64,000 nt of DNA from Bradyrhizobium diazoefficiens (GTDB lineage Bacteria > Pseudomonadota > Alphaproteobacteria > Rhizobiales > Xanthobacteraceae): the NCBI RefSeq assembly GCF_018131015.1, contig NZ_JAFCJJ010000029.1:1-64000 (forward strand). The letters are read 5' to 3'. The position numbers were made by a program, and so were the translations under genes. The stretch's first letter is position 1, and each line of letters begins with the position of its first letter. Below are positions 7,398-16,291 of the stretch, one piece after another. The notes under the pieces are model-generated. The model searched no databases. It was not told where the DNA came from and saw only the letters and a list, made by a program, of their open reading frames with translations.

Positions 7398-9254
7398 ATG
7401 ACGACCGCCTCACGCGAGGACGCCACGAGCCTGTTCGCGACGCCGAGGACGCTCGCCGAGCATCGCGCCGACGGCAGCATCGTGCTGCGCTCGCCCGAGC
7501 CCCTGGGCAAGGATGCGCGCTGCATCGGCGACTGGCTGGAGCAATGGGCGCGGCAGACGCCGGCCAGGATCTTCCTCGCCGAGCGCGGCAACACCGAAGC
7601 GCCATGGACCACGGTCACCTACGCGCAGGCGCTGCGGCAGGTGCATGGCGCGGCGTCCTGGATCCTGGCGCAGGGCCTGAGCGCAGAGCGGCCGCTCGTG
7701 ATCCTCTCGGACAACAGCATCGACCACGCGCTATTGGCGCTTGCCGCACAGCATGTCGGCGTTCCCTCCGCCGCGATCTCGCCGGCCTATTCGCTGATGT
7801 CCCGGGATTTCGACAAGCTCAGGAGCATGGTCGCACTGCTCGAGCCGGGCGCGATCTACGTTTCCGCAACCAAGCCTTTCGCCGCGGCGCTGGCGGCGAT
7901 CGAGCCGTTGCATGGGGCGCAGATCATCAGCGGCGATCCCGATGATGCCGATGCGATCGCCTTCCGCGCCGTCGCGGCGACGCCCGAATCGCCGGAGGTC
8001 GCAACGGCCTTTGCCGCGGTGACGCCGGATACGATCGCAAAATTCCTGTTCACCTCGGGCTCGACCGGCACGCCGAAGGCCGTGATCAATACCCAGCGCA
8101 TGCTGACATCGAGCCAGCAGGCCAAGGCCCAGACCTGGAGGTTTCTTGATCAAGGCGCGGGCGATCTCGTTCTCCTCGACTGGCTGCCCTGGAGCCACAC
8201 TTTCGGCGCCAACCACAATTTCAACCTCGTGCTGCGCAACGGCGGCTCGCTCCATATCGACGGCGGCAAGCCGGCGCCCGGCCTGTTCGCGACCTCGCTC
8301 GCCAATCTCAGGAGCGTGATGCCGACGGTCTATTTCAACGTGCCGCGGGGCTTCGACATGCTGATCGCGGCGCTGCGCGGCGACGAGGAACTGCGCCGGC
8401 GCTTCTTCAGCGAGGTCAGGTTCGCCTTCTATGCCGGCGCGGCATTGCCGCAAAATCTCTGGGATGGGCTCGCGCAGCTCTCCGTCGAGACCGTCGGCCG
8501 GCCGCTGCCGATGGTGTCGGCCTGGGGCTCGACCGAGACCTCGCCGCTTGCGACCGACTGCCATTTTCTCGCAGAGCGCTCCGGCAATATCGGCGTGCCG
8601 ATTCCCGGCACCGAGCTCAAGCTCGTCGCCTCCGGCGACAAGCTGGAGGTGCGGGTGCGCGGACCCAACGTCACGCCGGGCTACTGGAAGGCGCCGGAAT
8701 TGACCAGGCAGGCCTTCGACGAAGAAGGTTTCTATCTCATCGGCGACGCAGTGAAACTCGTGGATGCCGAACGGCCGGAGCGCGGCCTGTTCTTCGACGG
8801 CCGCGTCGCGGAGGACTTCAAGCTCAATTCCGGCACCTGGGTCAGTGTCGGTACGCTGCGCGTCGCCGGCATCGCGGCCCTTGCGCCGCTGGCGCAGGAC
8901 ATCGTCGTCGCCGGCCATGGCGGCGACGAGGTGCGCTTTCTGGTGTTTCCGAACATCGCCGCCTGCCGCGCCCATGCCGGCCTGGCCGAGACGGCGGCCG
9001 TGAATGAGGTCCTGGCCCACGACAAGGTCAGGGCCGCAATCGCGCAAGGCCTTGCAAGGCTGAAGCAGCAGGGCGCCAATTCCTCCGGCCATGCCACGCG
9101 CGCGCTGCTGCTCGCCGAGCCACCCTCGGTCGACGGCGGCGAGATCACCGACAAGGGCTACATCAACCAGCGCGCCGTGCTGACGCGGCGGGCGGATGCG
9201 GTGGCGCGACTCAACGACGATGCGTCGGGCGAATGGATCGGGTGTAGCGGTTGA
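7398..9254 (+). CDS. fcs: Feruloyl-CoA synthase (hydroxycinnamate-CoA ligase)
   Basis: This 618-residue ANL-superfamily ligase has P-loop FTSGSTGTPKAV near residue 217, an AWGSTETSPLAT motif and a C-terminal GRVAEDFKLNSGTWV segment, which in this family marks feruloyl-CoA synthases rather than general fatty acyl-CoA ligases. It would activate ferulate or p-coumarate as CoA thioesters in the cytoplasm for side-chain shortening. ATG 7398 has a strong GAGGAGG 6 bases upstream. The usual partner enoyl-CoA hydratase/aldolase and vanillin dehydrogenase are not adjacent. A MarR regulator is divergent, with a shared operator. Confidence 0.85.
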   Translation: MTTASREDATSLFATPRTLAEHRADGSIVLRSPEPLGKDARCIGDWLEQWARQTPARIFLAERGNTEAPWTTVTYAQALRQVHGAASWILAQGLSAERPLVILSDNSIDHALLALAAQHVGVPSAAISPAYSLMSRDFDKLRSMVALLEPGAIYVSATKPFAAALAAIEPLHGAQIISGDPDDADAIAFRAVAATPESPEVATAFAAVTPDTIAKFLFTSGSTGTPKAVINTQRMLTSSQQAKAQTWRFLDQGAGDLVLLDWLPWSHTFGANHNFNLVLRNGGSLHIDGGKPAPGLFATSLANLRSVMPTVYFNVPRGFDMLIAALRGDEELRRRFFSEVRFAFYAGAALPQNLWDGLAQLSVETVGRPLPMVSAWGSTETSPLATDCHFLAERSGNIGVPIPGTELKLVASGDKLEVRVRGPNVTPGYWKAPELTRQAFDEEGFYLIGDAVKLVDAERPERGLFFDGRVAEDFKLNSGTWVSVGTLRVAGIAALAPLAQDIVVAGHGGDEVRFLVFPNIAACRAHAGLAETAAVNEVLAHDKVRAAIAQGLARLKQQGANSSGHATRALLLAEPPSVDGGEITDKGYINQRAVLTRRADAVARLNDDASGEWIGCSG

Positions 9255-9611
9255 ATTAAATGGCTCTCATGCCCCGGACGCGGCGCAGCGCTTCTTCAGC
9301 GGTGCGCTGCAGAGCCGGGGCCCATCTCACCGCACACCGTGTAGCCTTCTGGGTCCCGGCTCTGCGCAGCAGCGTTTCACGCTGCAGCGCGTCCGGGACA
9401 CGAGAGCTGGGCCAGCCCTTCTGTCGCATTATCCTGCCGATTCTTTTGTTGCCCAAGCAACTAATTTGTGCGAACCGTTCCGGACAAGGATGACGGCGGG
9501 GCAACCGCCGCGTCGATCCCGGAGGAAACTATGCTCGGCAGAGAGGGTGCCGCGGGCAAACGCTGGCGCTTGCCTGGAAGGGACGCAGAGCCGCGCCCGG
9601 CGCGCGGTCGG
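9255..9611. other. Intergenic stretch: palindromic repeat plus an orphan operator-like site
   Basis: No convincing gene is visible. A 144-bp palindromic repeat occupies 9263-9406. Beyond it are a GTTGC/GCAAC palindrome near 9448-9460 and a GGAGG just before ATG 9531, but the reading frame from that ATG only shadows the MarR gene on the other strand. Confidence 0.6.
9263..9406. repeat. 144-bp palindromic repeat element, complete copy
   Basis: The ends form an imperfect terminal inverted repeat: CTCTCATGCCCCGGACGCG at the left and CGCGTCCGGGACACGAGAG at the right, with an inner pair GCTGCAGAGCCGGG / CCCGGCTCTGCGCAGC. Its left half recurs at 63913-63976 on the same strand. This looks like a non-autonomous dispersed repeat common in this bacterial group. 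It follows the stop of the feruloyl-CoA synthase gene and may also fold as a terminator. Confidence 0.75.
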
Positions 9612-10118
9612 TCAGATTTCCGTGCCGCCGGTCACCGCGCCGAGATTTTCGTGCAGCCGGCGCAGCAGGTCAATCAGCACCTCGCGCTCGTCCTTCGACA
9701 GGCACGACAGCAGCCGCCGCTCGCGCTCGAACGCCGCGATGATCACCTTGTCGTGGGTGGCGCGGCCCCGCGCCGTGAGCGAGATCGAATGGGTGCGGCC
9801 GTCGTTCGGGTCGGTGCGGATCGAGACCAGTCCGCGCTTCTCCAGTCCCGCGAGGGTGCGGCTCACCGGGCCCTTGTCGAAGCCGATGACGTGGCAGATG
9901 CGTGCGGCGGGAATGCCCGGCTCGATCGCCAGCAGCGCCATGACCCGCCATTCCGTGACGTTAACGCCGAACTGGCGCTGGTAGAACGCGCTCGCGCTGT
10001 TCGAGAGCTTGTTGGCGATGAAGGTGATGAAAGCGGGGACGTAACGATCGAGATCGAGCGTCGGCCCGGCCTCAACTGGCGCGGGCTTCTGGCGGGCTCT
10101 GGTCGGGGACGGCGGCAT
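9612..10118 (-). CDS. MarR family transcriptional regulator
   Basis: This 168-residue winged-helix regulator carries EWRVMALLAIEPGIPAARIC, a recognition helix in FDKGPVSRTLAGLEKRGLV, and the wing RTDPNDGRTHSISLT. It is divergent from the CYP199A P450 gene with an 83-base gap, so it is the likely regulator of that gene. No clear palindrome was found in that gap. The ATG start fits the family length. Confidence 0.88.
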   Translation of the reverse strand: MPPSPTRARQKPAPVEAGPTLDLDRYVPAFITFIANKLSNSASAFYQRQFGVNVTEWRVMALLAIEPGIPAARICHVIGFDKGPVSRTLAGLEKRGLVSIRTDPNDGRTHSISLTARGRATHDKVIIAAFERERRLLSCLSKDEREVLIDLLRRLHENLGAVTGGTEI

Positions 10119-10201
10119 AGGGGGCGTCTTACTCGCGGCGTGCCGGACGACCTAAGGGCATGCGCCGCCTTTCCACAAGATCAAAGTGAGGGAGGACTCC
10201 C

Positions 10202-11410
10202 ATGAGCGCAACCGGCTCGGCTGCAACCGGCGTCCCGCATCTCGACGTCGACCCCTTCGACATGAAGTTTTTTGCCGATCCCTACCCCACGCATGAGTTA
10301 CTGCGGGAGACGGGGCCGGTCGTCTATCTCGACAAGTGGAAGCTCTATGGCGTGGCGCGCTATGCCGAGGTTCATGCCGTCCTGAACGACCCCGCGACCT
10401 TCTGCTCCAGCCGCGGCGTCGGCCTGTCCGACTTCAGGAAGGAGACGCCGTGGCGGCCGCCGAGCCTGATCCTCGAGGCCGATCCGCCCGAGCACACCCG
10501 CACCCGTGCCGTGCTCTCCAAGGTGCTGTCGCCGACCGTGATGAAGGGCCTGCGTGACCGCTTTGCCGCGGCGGCCGAGGATATCGTCGACGCGCTGCTG
10601 GAAGAGCGCAGTTTTGACGCGATCACCGATCTTGCCGAAGCCTACCCGCTCTCGATCTTCCCGGAAGCGCTGGGCCTGAAGCCCGAGGGTCGCGAGCACC
10701 TCATTCCCTATGCCAGCGTGGTGTTCAATGCCTTCGGGCCGCCGAACGAGTTGCGCCAGGAGGCGATTGCGCGCTCGGCGCCGCACCAGGCCTATGTCAC
10801 CGCGCAGTGCCAGCGCGACAATCTCAACCCCGGCGGCATCGGCGCCTGCATTCACGCCCATGTCGACGAGGGCGCCATCACGGCGGCCGAAGCACCGCTG
10901 CTGGTGCGCTCGCTGCTGTCGGCCGGCCTCGATACCACCGTCAACGGCATCGGCGCGGCGGTCTATTGCCTCGCGCGCTTCCCCGATCAGTGGCAACACC
11001 TGCGCGAGGATGCCTCGCTCGCGCGCAACGCCTTCGAGGAGGCCGTGCGCTTCGAAAGCCCGGTGCAGACCTTCTTCCGCACCACGACGCGCGAGGTCGA
11101 GCTGTCGGGCACGACCATCGGCGAGGGCGAGAAGGTACTGATGTTTCTCGCTGCCGCCAACCGCGATCCGCGGCGCTGGGACCGGCCGGACAGCTACGAC
11201 ATCACCCGCCGCACCTCCGGCCATGTCGGCTATGGCTCCGGCATTCACATGTGCGTCGGCCAGCTCGTGGCGCGGCTCGAGGGCGAGACCGTGCTCGCGG
11301 CGCTGGCGCGCCGCGTCGCGCGCATCGAGATCACGGGCGAGCCGAAGCGCCGCTTCAACAACACGCTGCGCGGGCTCGACAGCCTGCCGGTGACGATCAC
11401 GCCGGCCTGA
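10202..11410 (+). CDS. Cytochrome P450 of the CYP199A type (4-methoxybenzoate O-demethylase-like)
   Basis: A 402-residue soluble bacterial P450. Visible signatures are the I-helix SAGLDTT (about 240-246), the K-helix EAVR and the haem loop GYGSGIHMCVG with C351 as the axial thiolate. Long segments (YLDKWKLYGVARYAEV, SRGVGLSDF, FNAFGPPNELRQ) agree with what I know of CYP199A2/A4 of Rhodopseudomonas palustris, which oxidise para-substituted benzoates and demethylate 4-methoxybenzoate. GAGGGAGGA precedes the ATG. No ferredoxin or ferredoxin reductase gene is adjacent, so electrons must come from elsewhere. Confidence 0.93.
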   Translation: MSATGSAATGVPHLDVDPFDMKFFADPYPTHELLRETGPVVYLDKWKLYGVARYAEVHAVLNDPATFCSSRGVGLSDFRKETPWRPPSLILEADPPEHTRTRAVLSKVLSPTVMKGLRDRFAAAAEDIVDALLEERSFDAITDLAEAYPLSIFPEALGLKPEGREHLIPYASVVFNAFGPPNELRQEAIARSAPHQAYVTAQCQRDNLNPGGIGACIHAHVDEGAITAAEAPLLVRSLLSAGLDTTVNGIGAAVYCLARFPDQWQHLREDASLARNAFEEAVRFESPVQTFFRTTTREVELSGTTIGEGEKVLMFLAAANRDPRRWDRPDSYDITRRTSGHVGYGSGIHMCVGQLVARLEGETVLAALARRVARIEITGEPKRRFNNTLRGLDSLPVTITPA

Positions 11411-11446
11411 CGCGGCGGTACGACAACAACAAGGGGGGAGGGAGCA

Positions 11447-12658
11447 ATGAAGAACCTGAAGTGGACGCTTGCGCTGGCCGCGAGCCTGATGGGCGGCGCG
11501 GCAAGCGCGGAGATTTCCGACAATGTCGTGCGCGTCGGCGTGCTCAACGACATCTCCGGGATTTTCCAGGACACCAACGGCATGGGCTCGGTCGAGGCCG
11601 CGCGCATGGCGGCCGAGGATTTCAACGGCGGGGCTAAGAACATCAAGGTCGAGATCGTCTATGCCGACCACCAGAACAAGGCCGACGTCGGCAACGCGAT
11701 CGCGCGCAAATGGCTGGATGTCGAGGGCGTCGACGCCATCGTCGACGTGCCGAACTCGGCCGTGGGCCTCTCCATCAACACGCTGTTGCGCGACAGCCGC
11801 ATGACCTTCCTGGCGTCCTCCACGGCAAGTTCCGATCTCACCGGCAAGGCCTGCTCGCCCAACACCATCCAGTGGGTCAACGACGCCTGGGCGACCGGCA
11901 ACACCACGGCGGCCGCGATGATGTCGCGCGGCGGCAAGGACTGGTATTTCCTCACGGTCGACTACGCGCTCGGCAAGGGCATCGAGGCGGAGGCGCAGAA
12001 ATACATCGAGGGCCATGGCGGCAAGGTGCTGGGCTCCTCGAAGCACCCGCTCGGCACCTCCGACTTCGCCTCGTTCCTGCTGCAGGCGCAGGGCTCGAAG
12101 GCGCAGGTGATCGGCCTTGCGAACGCCGGCGGTGACACCATCAACGCGGTGAAGCAGGCCACGGAGTTCGGGGTGCAGCGGAACGGGCAGCAGCTCGTGG
12201 CGTTCCTGCTCTTCATCAACGACGTCCACGGCATGGGCATCAAGGTCGCGCAGGGCCTCCAGCTCATGGAAGCCTTCTACTGGGACATGAACGACGACAC
12301 CCGCGCCTTCGCAAAACGCTTCGCCGCGCGGCCCGGCATGAACGGCAAGATGCCGAGCGGCAACCAGGCCGGCGTTTACGCCGCGACGCTCGCCTATCTC
12401 AACGCGGTCGCCGCCACCGGCAGCGACCACGCCCGGGACGCCGTGCCGGAGATGAAGAAGTTTCGGGGCAAGGACAGACTGTTCGGCGACACCGCGATCC
12501 GCCAGGACGGCCGCGTCGTGCATCCGATGTACCTGTTCGAGGTGAAGAAGCCGGAGGAGTCGAAATACCCCTATGACTACTACAAGCTGGTCTCGACGAT
12601 CCCCGCCGACCAGGCGTTCCGGCCGATGGCGGACGGCGGGTGTGAGCTGGTGAAGTAG
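11447..12658 (+). CDS. ABC transporter substrate-binding protein (branched-chain amino acid/aromatic acid type)
   Basis: This 403-residue periplasmic-binding protein of the Peripla_BP_6 (LivK-like) family has a Sec signal peptide (MKNLKWTLALAASLMGG, cleavage after AASA). The mature part begins EISDNVVRVGVLNDISG. GGGGGAGGGAG precedes the ATG. It follows the P450 gene by 36 bases and is probably co-transcribed, so the ligand may be an aromatic acid; this is inferred. No permease or ATPase genes accompany it. A hairpin at 12670-12695 ends the unit. Confidence 0.88.
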   Translation: MKNLKWTLALAASLMGGAASAEISDNVVRVGVLNDISGIFQDTNGMGSVEAARMAAEDFNGGAKNIKVEIVYADHQNKADVGNAIARKWLDVEGVDAIVDVPNSAVGLSINTLLRDSRMTFLASSTASSDLTGKACSPNTIQWVNDAWATGNTTAAAMMSRGGKDWYFLTVDYALGKGIEAEAQKYIEGHGGKVLGSSKHPLGTSDFASFLLQAQGSKAQVIGLANAGGDTINAVKQATEFGVQRNGQQLVAFLLFINDVHGMGIKVAQGLQLMEAFYWDMNDDTRAFAKRFAARPGMNGKMPSGNQAGVYAATLAYLNAVAATGSDHARDAVPEMKKFRGKDRLFGDTAIRQDGRVVHPMYLFEVKKPEESKYPYDYYKLVSTIPADQAFRPMADGGCELVK

Positions 12659-12669
12659 GAGGTCTTTCA

Positions 12670-12695
12670 CCTCTCCCCGTAAGAACGGGGAGAGG
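12670..12695. terminator. Hairpin terminator between convergent genes (palindromic repeat)
   Basis: Perfect 11-bp stem CCTCTCCCCGT / ACGGGGAGAGG with loop AAGA, between two convergent genes (stops at 12658 and 12707). The sequence belongs to the same CTCTCCCCG repeat family seen at 1052, 15471, 23332 and 30351. It lacks a clear T-run, so it is a repeat that can act as a bidirectional terminator. Confidence 0.6.
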
Positions 12696-12706
12696 GAGAA
12701 GCCCCG

Positions 12707-13969
12707 CTACACCACCTTGCTTGAGCCCTGCGTGATCAGGCGTGCGGCGCGCTGGTCGCGGACGTAATTCCAGAGCCAGCTCAGGGCGACGCTGAGGCGG
12801 TGGCGCAGCCCGATCAGGAAGTAGATGTGGGCGATGCCCCAAATCCACCATGCAATCGCGCCGCGCAGCTTGATGCGGCCGAAATCGATCACCGCGAGCC
12901 GCTTGCCGATCTGGGCGAGGCTGCCGGAATGCTTGTAGCGGAATGTGCCGGCCGGCTCGCCGCGCAGGCGCGCCCTGATGGTCGTTGCGACATGGCGGCC
13001 CTGCTGCTTGGCGGCCGGCGCGATGCCGGGCACCGGCTGGCCGTTCCAGGCGTTGATCGAGACGGTGTCGCCGATCGCGAAGATCTCGGGATGGCCCGGG
13101 ATGGTCAGGTCGGCCTCGACCTGCACGCGCCCGGCGCGATCGGCCGGCGCTCCGAGCCATTCGGCGGCGGGCGAGGCGCGGACGCCGGCGGCCCAGATCC
13201 GGGTCTTTGCCTCGAGCAGCTTGCCGCCGAACACCACGCCCTCGCGGTTGATCTCGGTGACGGCCTGCCCCAGCACGACCTCGACCCCGATCCGTTCGAG
13301 CGAGGCCTGCGCATAGGCCGAGAGGTCGTCGGGAAATCCGGCAAGAACGCGCGGGCCGGCCTCGATCAGCACCACCCGCGCCTTGTGGGTGTCGATGTTG
13401 CGGAAGTCGCCGGGCAGGGTGTGATGCGCAAGCTCCGCGATGGTGCCGGCGAGCTCGACGCCGGTCGGGCCGGCGCCGACGATGACGAAGGTGAGTCGCG
13501 CGGCGCGCCTGGCCGGATCGGTCTCGCGCTCGGCGCGCTCGAACGCCACCAGGATGTGCCGGCGCAGCGTGGTCGCGTCCTCCAGCGTCTTCAGTCCCGG
13601 CGCGAACTGCTCCCATTCGTCGTGGCCGAAATAGGCATGCCGCGCGCCGGTCGCGAGCACCAGCGTGTCGTACGGCACCTCGCTGCCGTCGTCGATCAGC
13701 ACGCAGCGCCTGCCTGCATCGACGCCGCTCACGGTCGCGAACAGCGTCGTCACGTCGGGACGGTCGCGCATGAGATGGCGGACCGGCCAGGCAATCTCGC
13801 TGGTCGCGAGCGAGGCGGTCGCGACCTGGTAGAGCAGCGGCTGAAACAGATGATGGTTGCGGCGGTCGATCAGCGTGATCGCGACCGGGCTGCCGGCGAG
13901 CCGGTAGGTCGTCTCCAGCCCGCCGAAGCCGGCGCCGACGATGACAACGCGATGGGGATTTGCGGCCAT
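12707..13969 (-). CDS. ndh: Type II NADH dehydrogenase (NAD(P)/FAD-dependent oxidoreductase)
   Basis: A 420-residue two-dinucleotide-fold flavoprotein. FAD is bound by VIVGAGFGGLETTYRL near the N-terminus and NADH by FVIVGAGPTGVELAG near residue 160. The C-terminus (GAIAWWIWGIAHIYFLIGLR and beyond) is hydrophobic and amphipathic, as in membrane-associated NDH-2, which passes electrons from NADH to quinone without proton pumping. It is a single-gene unit, convergent with the binding-protein gene. Confidence 0.9.
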   Translation of the reverse strand: MAANPHRVVIVGAGFGGLETTYRLAGSPVAITLIDRRNHHLFQPLLYQVATASLATSEIAWPVRHLMRDRPDVTTLFATVSGVDAGRRCVLIDDGSEVPYDTLVLATGARHAYFGHDEWEQFAPGLKTLEDATTLRRHILVAFERAERETDPARRAARLTFVIVGAGPTGVELAGTIAELAHHTLPGDFRNIDTHKARVVLIEAGPRVLAGFPDDLSAYAQASLERIGVEVVLGQAVTEINREGVVFGGKLLEAKTRIWAAGVRASPAAEWLGAPADRAGRVQVEADLTIPGHPEIFAIGDTVSINAWNGQPVPGIAPAAKQQGRHVATTIRARLRGEPAGTFRYKHSGSLAQIGKRLAVIDFGRIKLRGAIAWWIWGIAHIYFLIGLRHRLSVALSWLWNYVRDQRAARLITQGSSKVV

Positions 13970-14265
13970 GTGCTTGGACCTCTCTGCTCAGCTACCTTCC
14001 ATTTAAGTGCAAATCGGCCGCCGCGGTCCAATAGCCGTCATCAATGGGCGGATAAGCGTGCGCTATCGAACACCCCGCGAAAAAGCGCCGCAGCCTCGTC
14101 TAAGTGAGTAGAACTATAATTCTTGCCATTAACGTTCGGAGCGAATTATGGTGCAGGGACGGGCGCTGGGGCATTGACGGCTCTCGCGATTTCGCGCCCT
14201 AAACAACGTAGCCGGACGGGCGACCGCCACGTCACGCAGAAAAAGAATTGAGGAGGGGAGTGGTT
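13970..14265. other. Divergent intergenic region
   Basis: No gene is visible in these 296 bases between divergent genes. A TATAAT hexamer occurs at 14115-14120 but without a convincing -35 box. The region must carry promoters for both flanking genes. Confidence 0.4.
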
Positions 14266-15438
14266 ATGAAGACAGCATTCTGGCTGGCGGGTGCGGCTGC
14301 GCTCGTGCTGGCAAGCCCGGCATTCGCCGGCGACACCATCAAGATCGGTTTCGTTTCGACTTTCAGCGGCCCGACCGCCGTGATCGGCAACGACATGCGC
14401 AACTCCTTCGAGCTCGCGCTCGACCATCTCGGCCGCAAGATGGACGGCAAGCCGGTCGAGGTGATCTACGAGGACGACCAGCAGAAGCCCGACGTCGGCA
14501 AGCAGAAGACCGAGAAGCTGGTGCAGTCCGACAAGGTCGATTTCATCGTCGGCTACATCTGGTCGAACGTGCTGCTGGCCTCGCTCAAGACCGCGGTGGA
14601 TTCGCAGACCTTCATGATCTCGGCCAATGCCGGTCCGTCGCAGCTCGCGGGCGAATTGTGCAGCCCTTACGTGTTCTCGACCTCCTGGCAGAATGACCAG
14701 ACGCCGCAGGCGATGGGCCTCTACATGAACCAGAAGGGCGTCAAGAGCGTATTCCTGATCGGCCCGAACTACGCCGCCGGCAAGGACATGCTCGCGGGGC
14801 TGAAGAGCACCTTCAAGGGCGAGGTCAAGGGCGAGGAATACACTGTCTGGCCGAGCCAGCTCGACTTCTCCGCCGAACTCTCCAAGGCGCGTGCCTCGGG
14901 CGCGGATTCGATCTTCGTGTTCTATCCCGGCGCCGCCGGCGTGCAGTTCCTCAATCAATATGTCCAGGCAGGGCTGAAGAGCCAGATCCCGCTCTACACC
15001 GCCTTCACCGTCGACGAAATCACGATACCCCTGCAGAAGGACAATGCGTTGGGGATCCCGGGTGCACAGGAATGGGTCAACGACCTGCCCAACGAGCAGA
15101 ACAAGAAGTTCGTCGCGGACTATCGCAAGAAGTATCCCAATGTGCGGCCGAGCTATTACGGCGCACAAGCCTATGACGCGGCCCAGCTCATCAACAGCGC
15201 GGTGGTTGCGGTGAAGGGCGACACCAGCAAGAAGGACGCGATGAAGGCCGAGATGGAAAAGGCGAACTTCAAGTCGCTGCGCGGCGCGTTCAAATACGGC
15301 AAGAACCACATCCCGATCCAGAACTTCTACCTCCAGGACGTGGTCAAGGACGCCGAAGGCCAGCTCTCGCTGAAGACGGTCGCCACCATCGTCGAGAACG
15401 ACCAGGATCGTTTCCACGACAAGTGCCCGATGAAGTGA
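14266..15438 (+). CDS. ABC transporter substrate-binding protein
   Basis: This 390-residue Peripla_BP_6 family protein has a signal peptide (MKTAFWLAGAAALVLASPAFA, cleaved before GDTIKIGF). The ATG at 14266 is favoured over the earlier in-frame 14248 because GAGGAGGGGAG sits just upstream. The fold hallmarks include FVSTFSGPTAVIGNDM and VIYEDDQQKPDVGKQK. It is a second orphan binding protein without permease genes. Ligand unknown; aromatic acids or amino acids are the usual cargo for this family. Confidence 0.87.
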   Translation: MKTAFWLAGAAALVLASPAFAGDTIKIGFVSTFSGPTAVIGNDMRNSFELALDHLGRKMDGKPVEVIYEDDQQKPDVGKQKTEKLVQSDKVDFIVGYIWSNVLLASLKTAVDSQTFMISANAGPSQLAGELCSPYVFSTSWQNDQTPQAMGLYMNQKGVKSVFLIGPNYAAGKDMLAGLKSTFKGEVKGEEYTVWPSQLDFSAELSKARASGADSIFVFYPGAAGVQFLNQYVQAGLKSQIPLYTAFTVDEITIPLQKDNALGIPGAQEWVNDLPNEQNKKFVADYRKKYPNVRPSYYGAQAYDAAQLINSAVVAVKGDTSKKDAMKAEMEKANFKSLRGAFKYGKNHIPIQNFYLQDVVKDAEGQLSLKTVATIVENDQDRFHDKCPMK

Positions 15439-15465
15439 GCTGAGTAGCGCCACATACGATGCCGC

Positions 15466-15492
15466 CCCTTCTCCCCTCGCAAGGGGAGAGGG
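15466..15492. terminator. Hairpin between convergent genes
   Basis: CTCCCCT / AGGGGAG stem around a short CGCA loop, lying between the binding-protein gene and phnF, which converge. It is a degenerate member of the CTCTCCCC repeat family and is placed to end transcription from both sides. Confidence 0.5.
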
Positions 15493-15499
15493 AAAGAGT

Positions 15500-16228
15500 C
15501 TACGACTCCACCAGGAACTCGACTCTTTCCGCGGCAAACCGCGAATGCTTGGTCACCAGCGGCTTGCCGTCGAGATCGTGGTCGGTGGCGTCGACCACCA
15601 GGATCGGCCGTCCCAGCGCGAGGTCGAGCCGCGCCGCGTCGGTGGCGTCTACGATCCCCGCGGTAATCCTCGTCGCGCCGCGGCGATAATCGCGGACGCC
15701 GTAATGCTCGAGCAGCTTCGTCATCGAGCGCGTCGCGGCGAACACCTCGCCTGCGCCCGGAAACAGCTCCGCCGACAGCCAGGTGGTGGAGACGCAGATC
15801 GGCGTGCGGTCGGCGAGCCGTATCGCCTCGATCCGCAACAGCGGCGCGCCGGTCTTCAAGCCAAGCTCGCGCGCGAGCTCGCGCGTCGCGACATCTTCGG
15901 TCGCCTCGATCAATTGCCCGCGCGGCTCGCGGCCGCCCGCGCCCACGATCTCGGAAAAGCGCGTGCGCGAGCGCAAGGGATAGGCCAGCTTCTGTGCCTC
16001 GACATAGGTGCCGCTGCCGCGTTCGGCGCGCACCAGCCCGCGCTCGGCCAGCGCTGCGAGCGCGCGCCGCACGGTGTGGCGATTGACGCGATAGGTTTCG
16101 GCGATCTCCACCTCGCCCGGCAGCTTGTCGCCGGCGGCAAAGCGGCCGTCGGCGATGCCGCGCTCGATGCCGTCGGCGACGAGGCGCCACAGCGCGACGC
16201 CCGACGAGGCAGTATCCTGCATGCTCAT
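15500..16228 (-). CDS. phnF: Phosphonate metabolism transcriptional regulator PhnF (GntR/HutC family)
   Basis: This 242-residue regulator has an N-terminal GntR winged helix (VEIAETYRVNRHTVRRALAA at about 40-60) and a C-terminal UTRA ligand domain (about 95-235). It is divergent from phnG, and a large palindrome lies in between, so it most likely represses the phn operon and itself. The start MSMQDTASSGVALWRLVADG fits the family. Confidence 0.92.
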   Translation of the reverse strand: MSMQDTASSGVALWRLVADGIERGIADGRFAAGDKLPGEVEIAETYRVNRHTVRRALAALAERGLVRAERGSGTYVEAQKLAYPLRSRTRFSEIVGAGGREPRGQLIEATEDVATRELARELGLKTGAPLLRIEAIRLADRTPICVSTTWLSAELFPGAGEVFAATRSMTKLLEHYGVRDYRRGATRITAGIVDATDAARLDLALGRPILVVDATDHDLDGKPLVTKHSRFAAERVEFLVES

Positions 16229-16291
16229 GTTGCCGGTCAGCCTAGCCCGGAAATCACACCGTTGTCACGAAACAGTCATGGCGCTTCCGTA

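Noticed and set aside
10298..12670. 790-residue minus-strand open frame over the P450 and binding-protein genes
   Set aside because: It runs opposite two well-supported genes with clear haem and signal-peptide motifs. Composition is typical of a GC-rich antisense frame.
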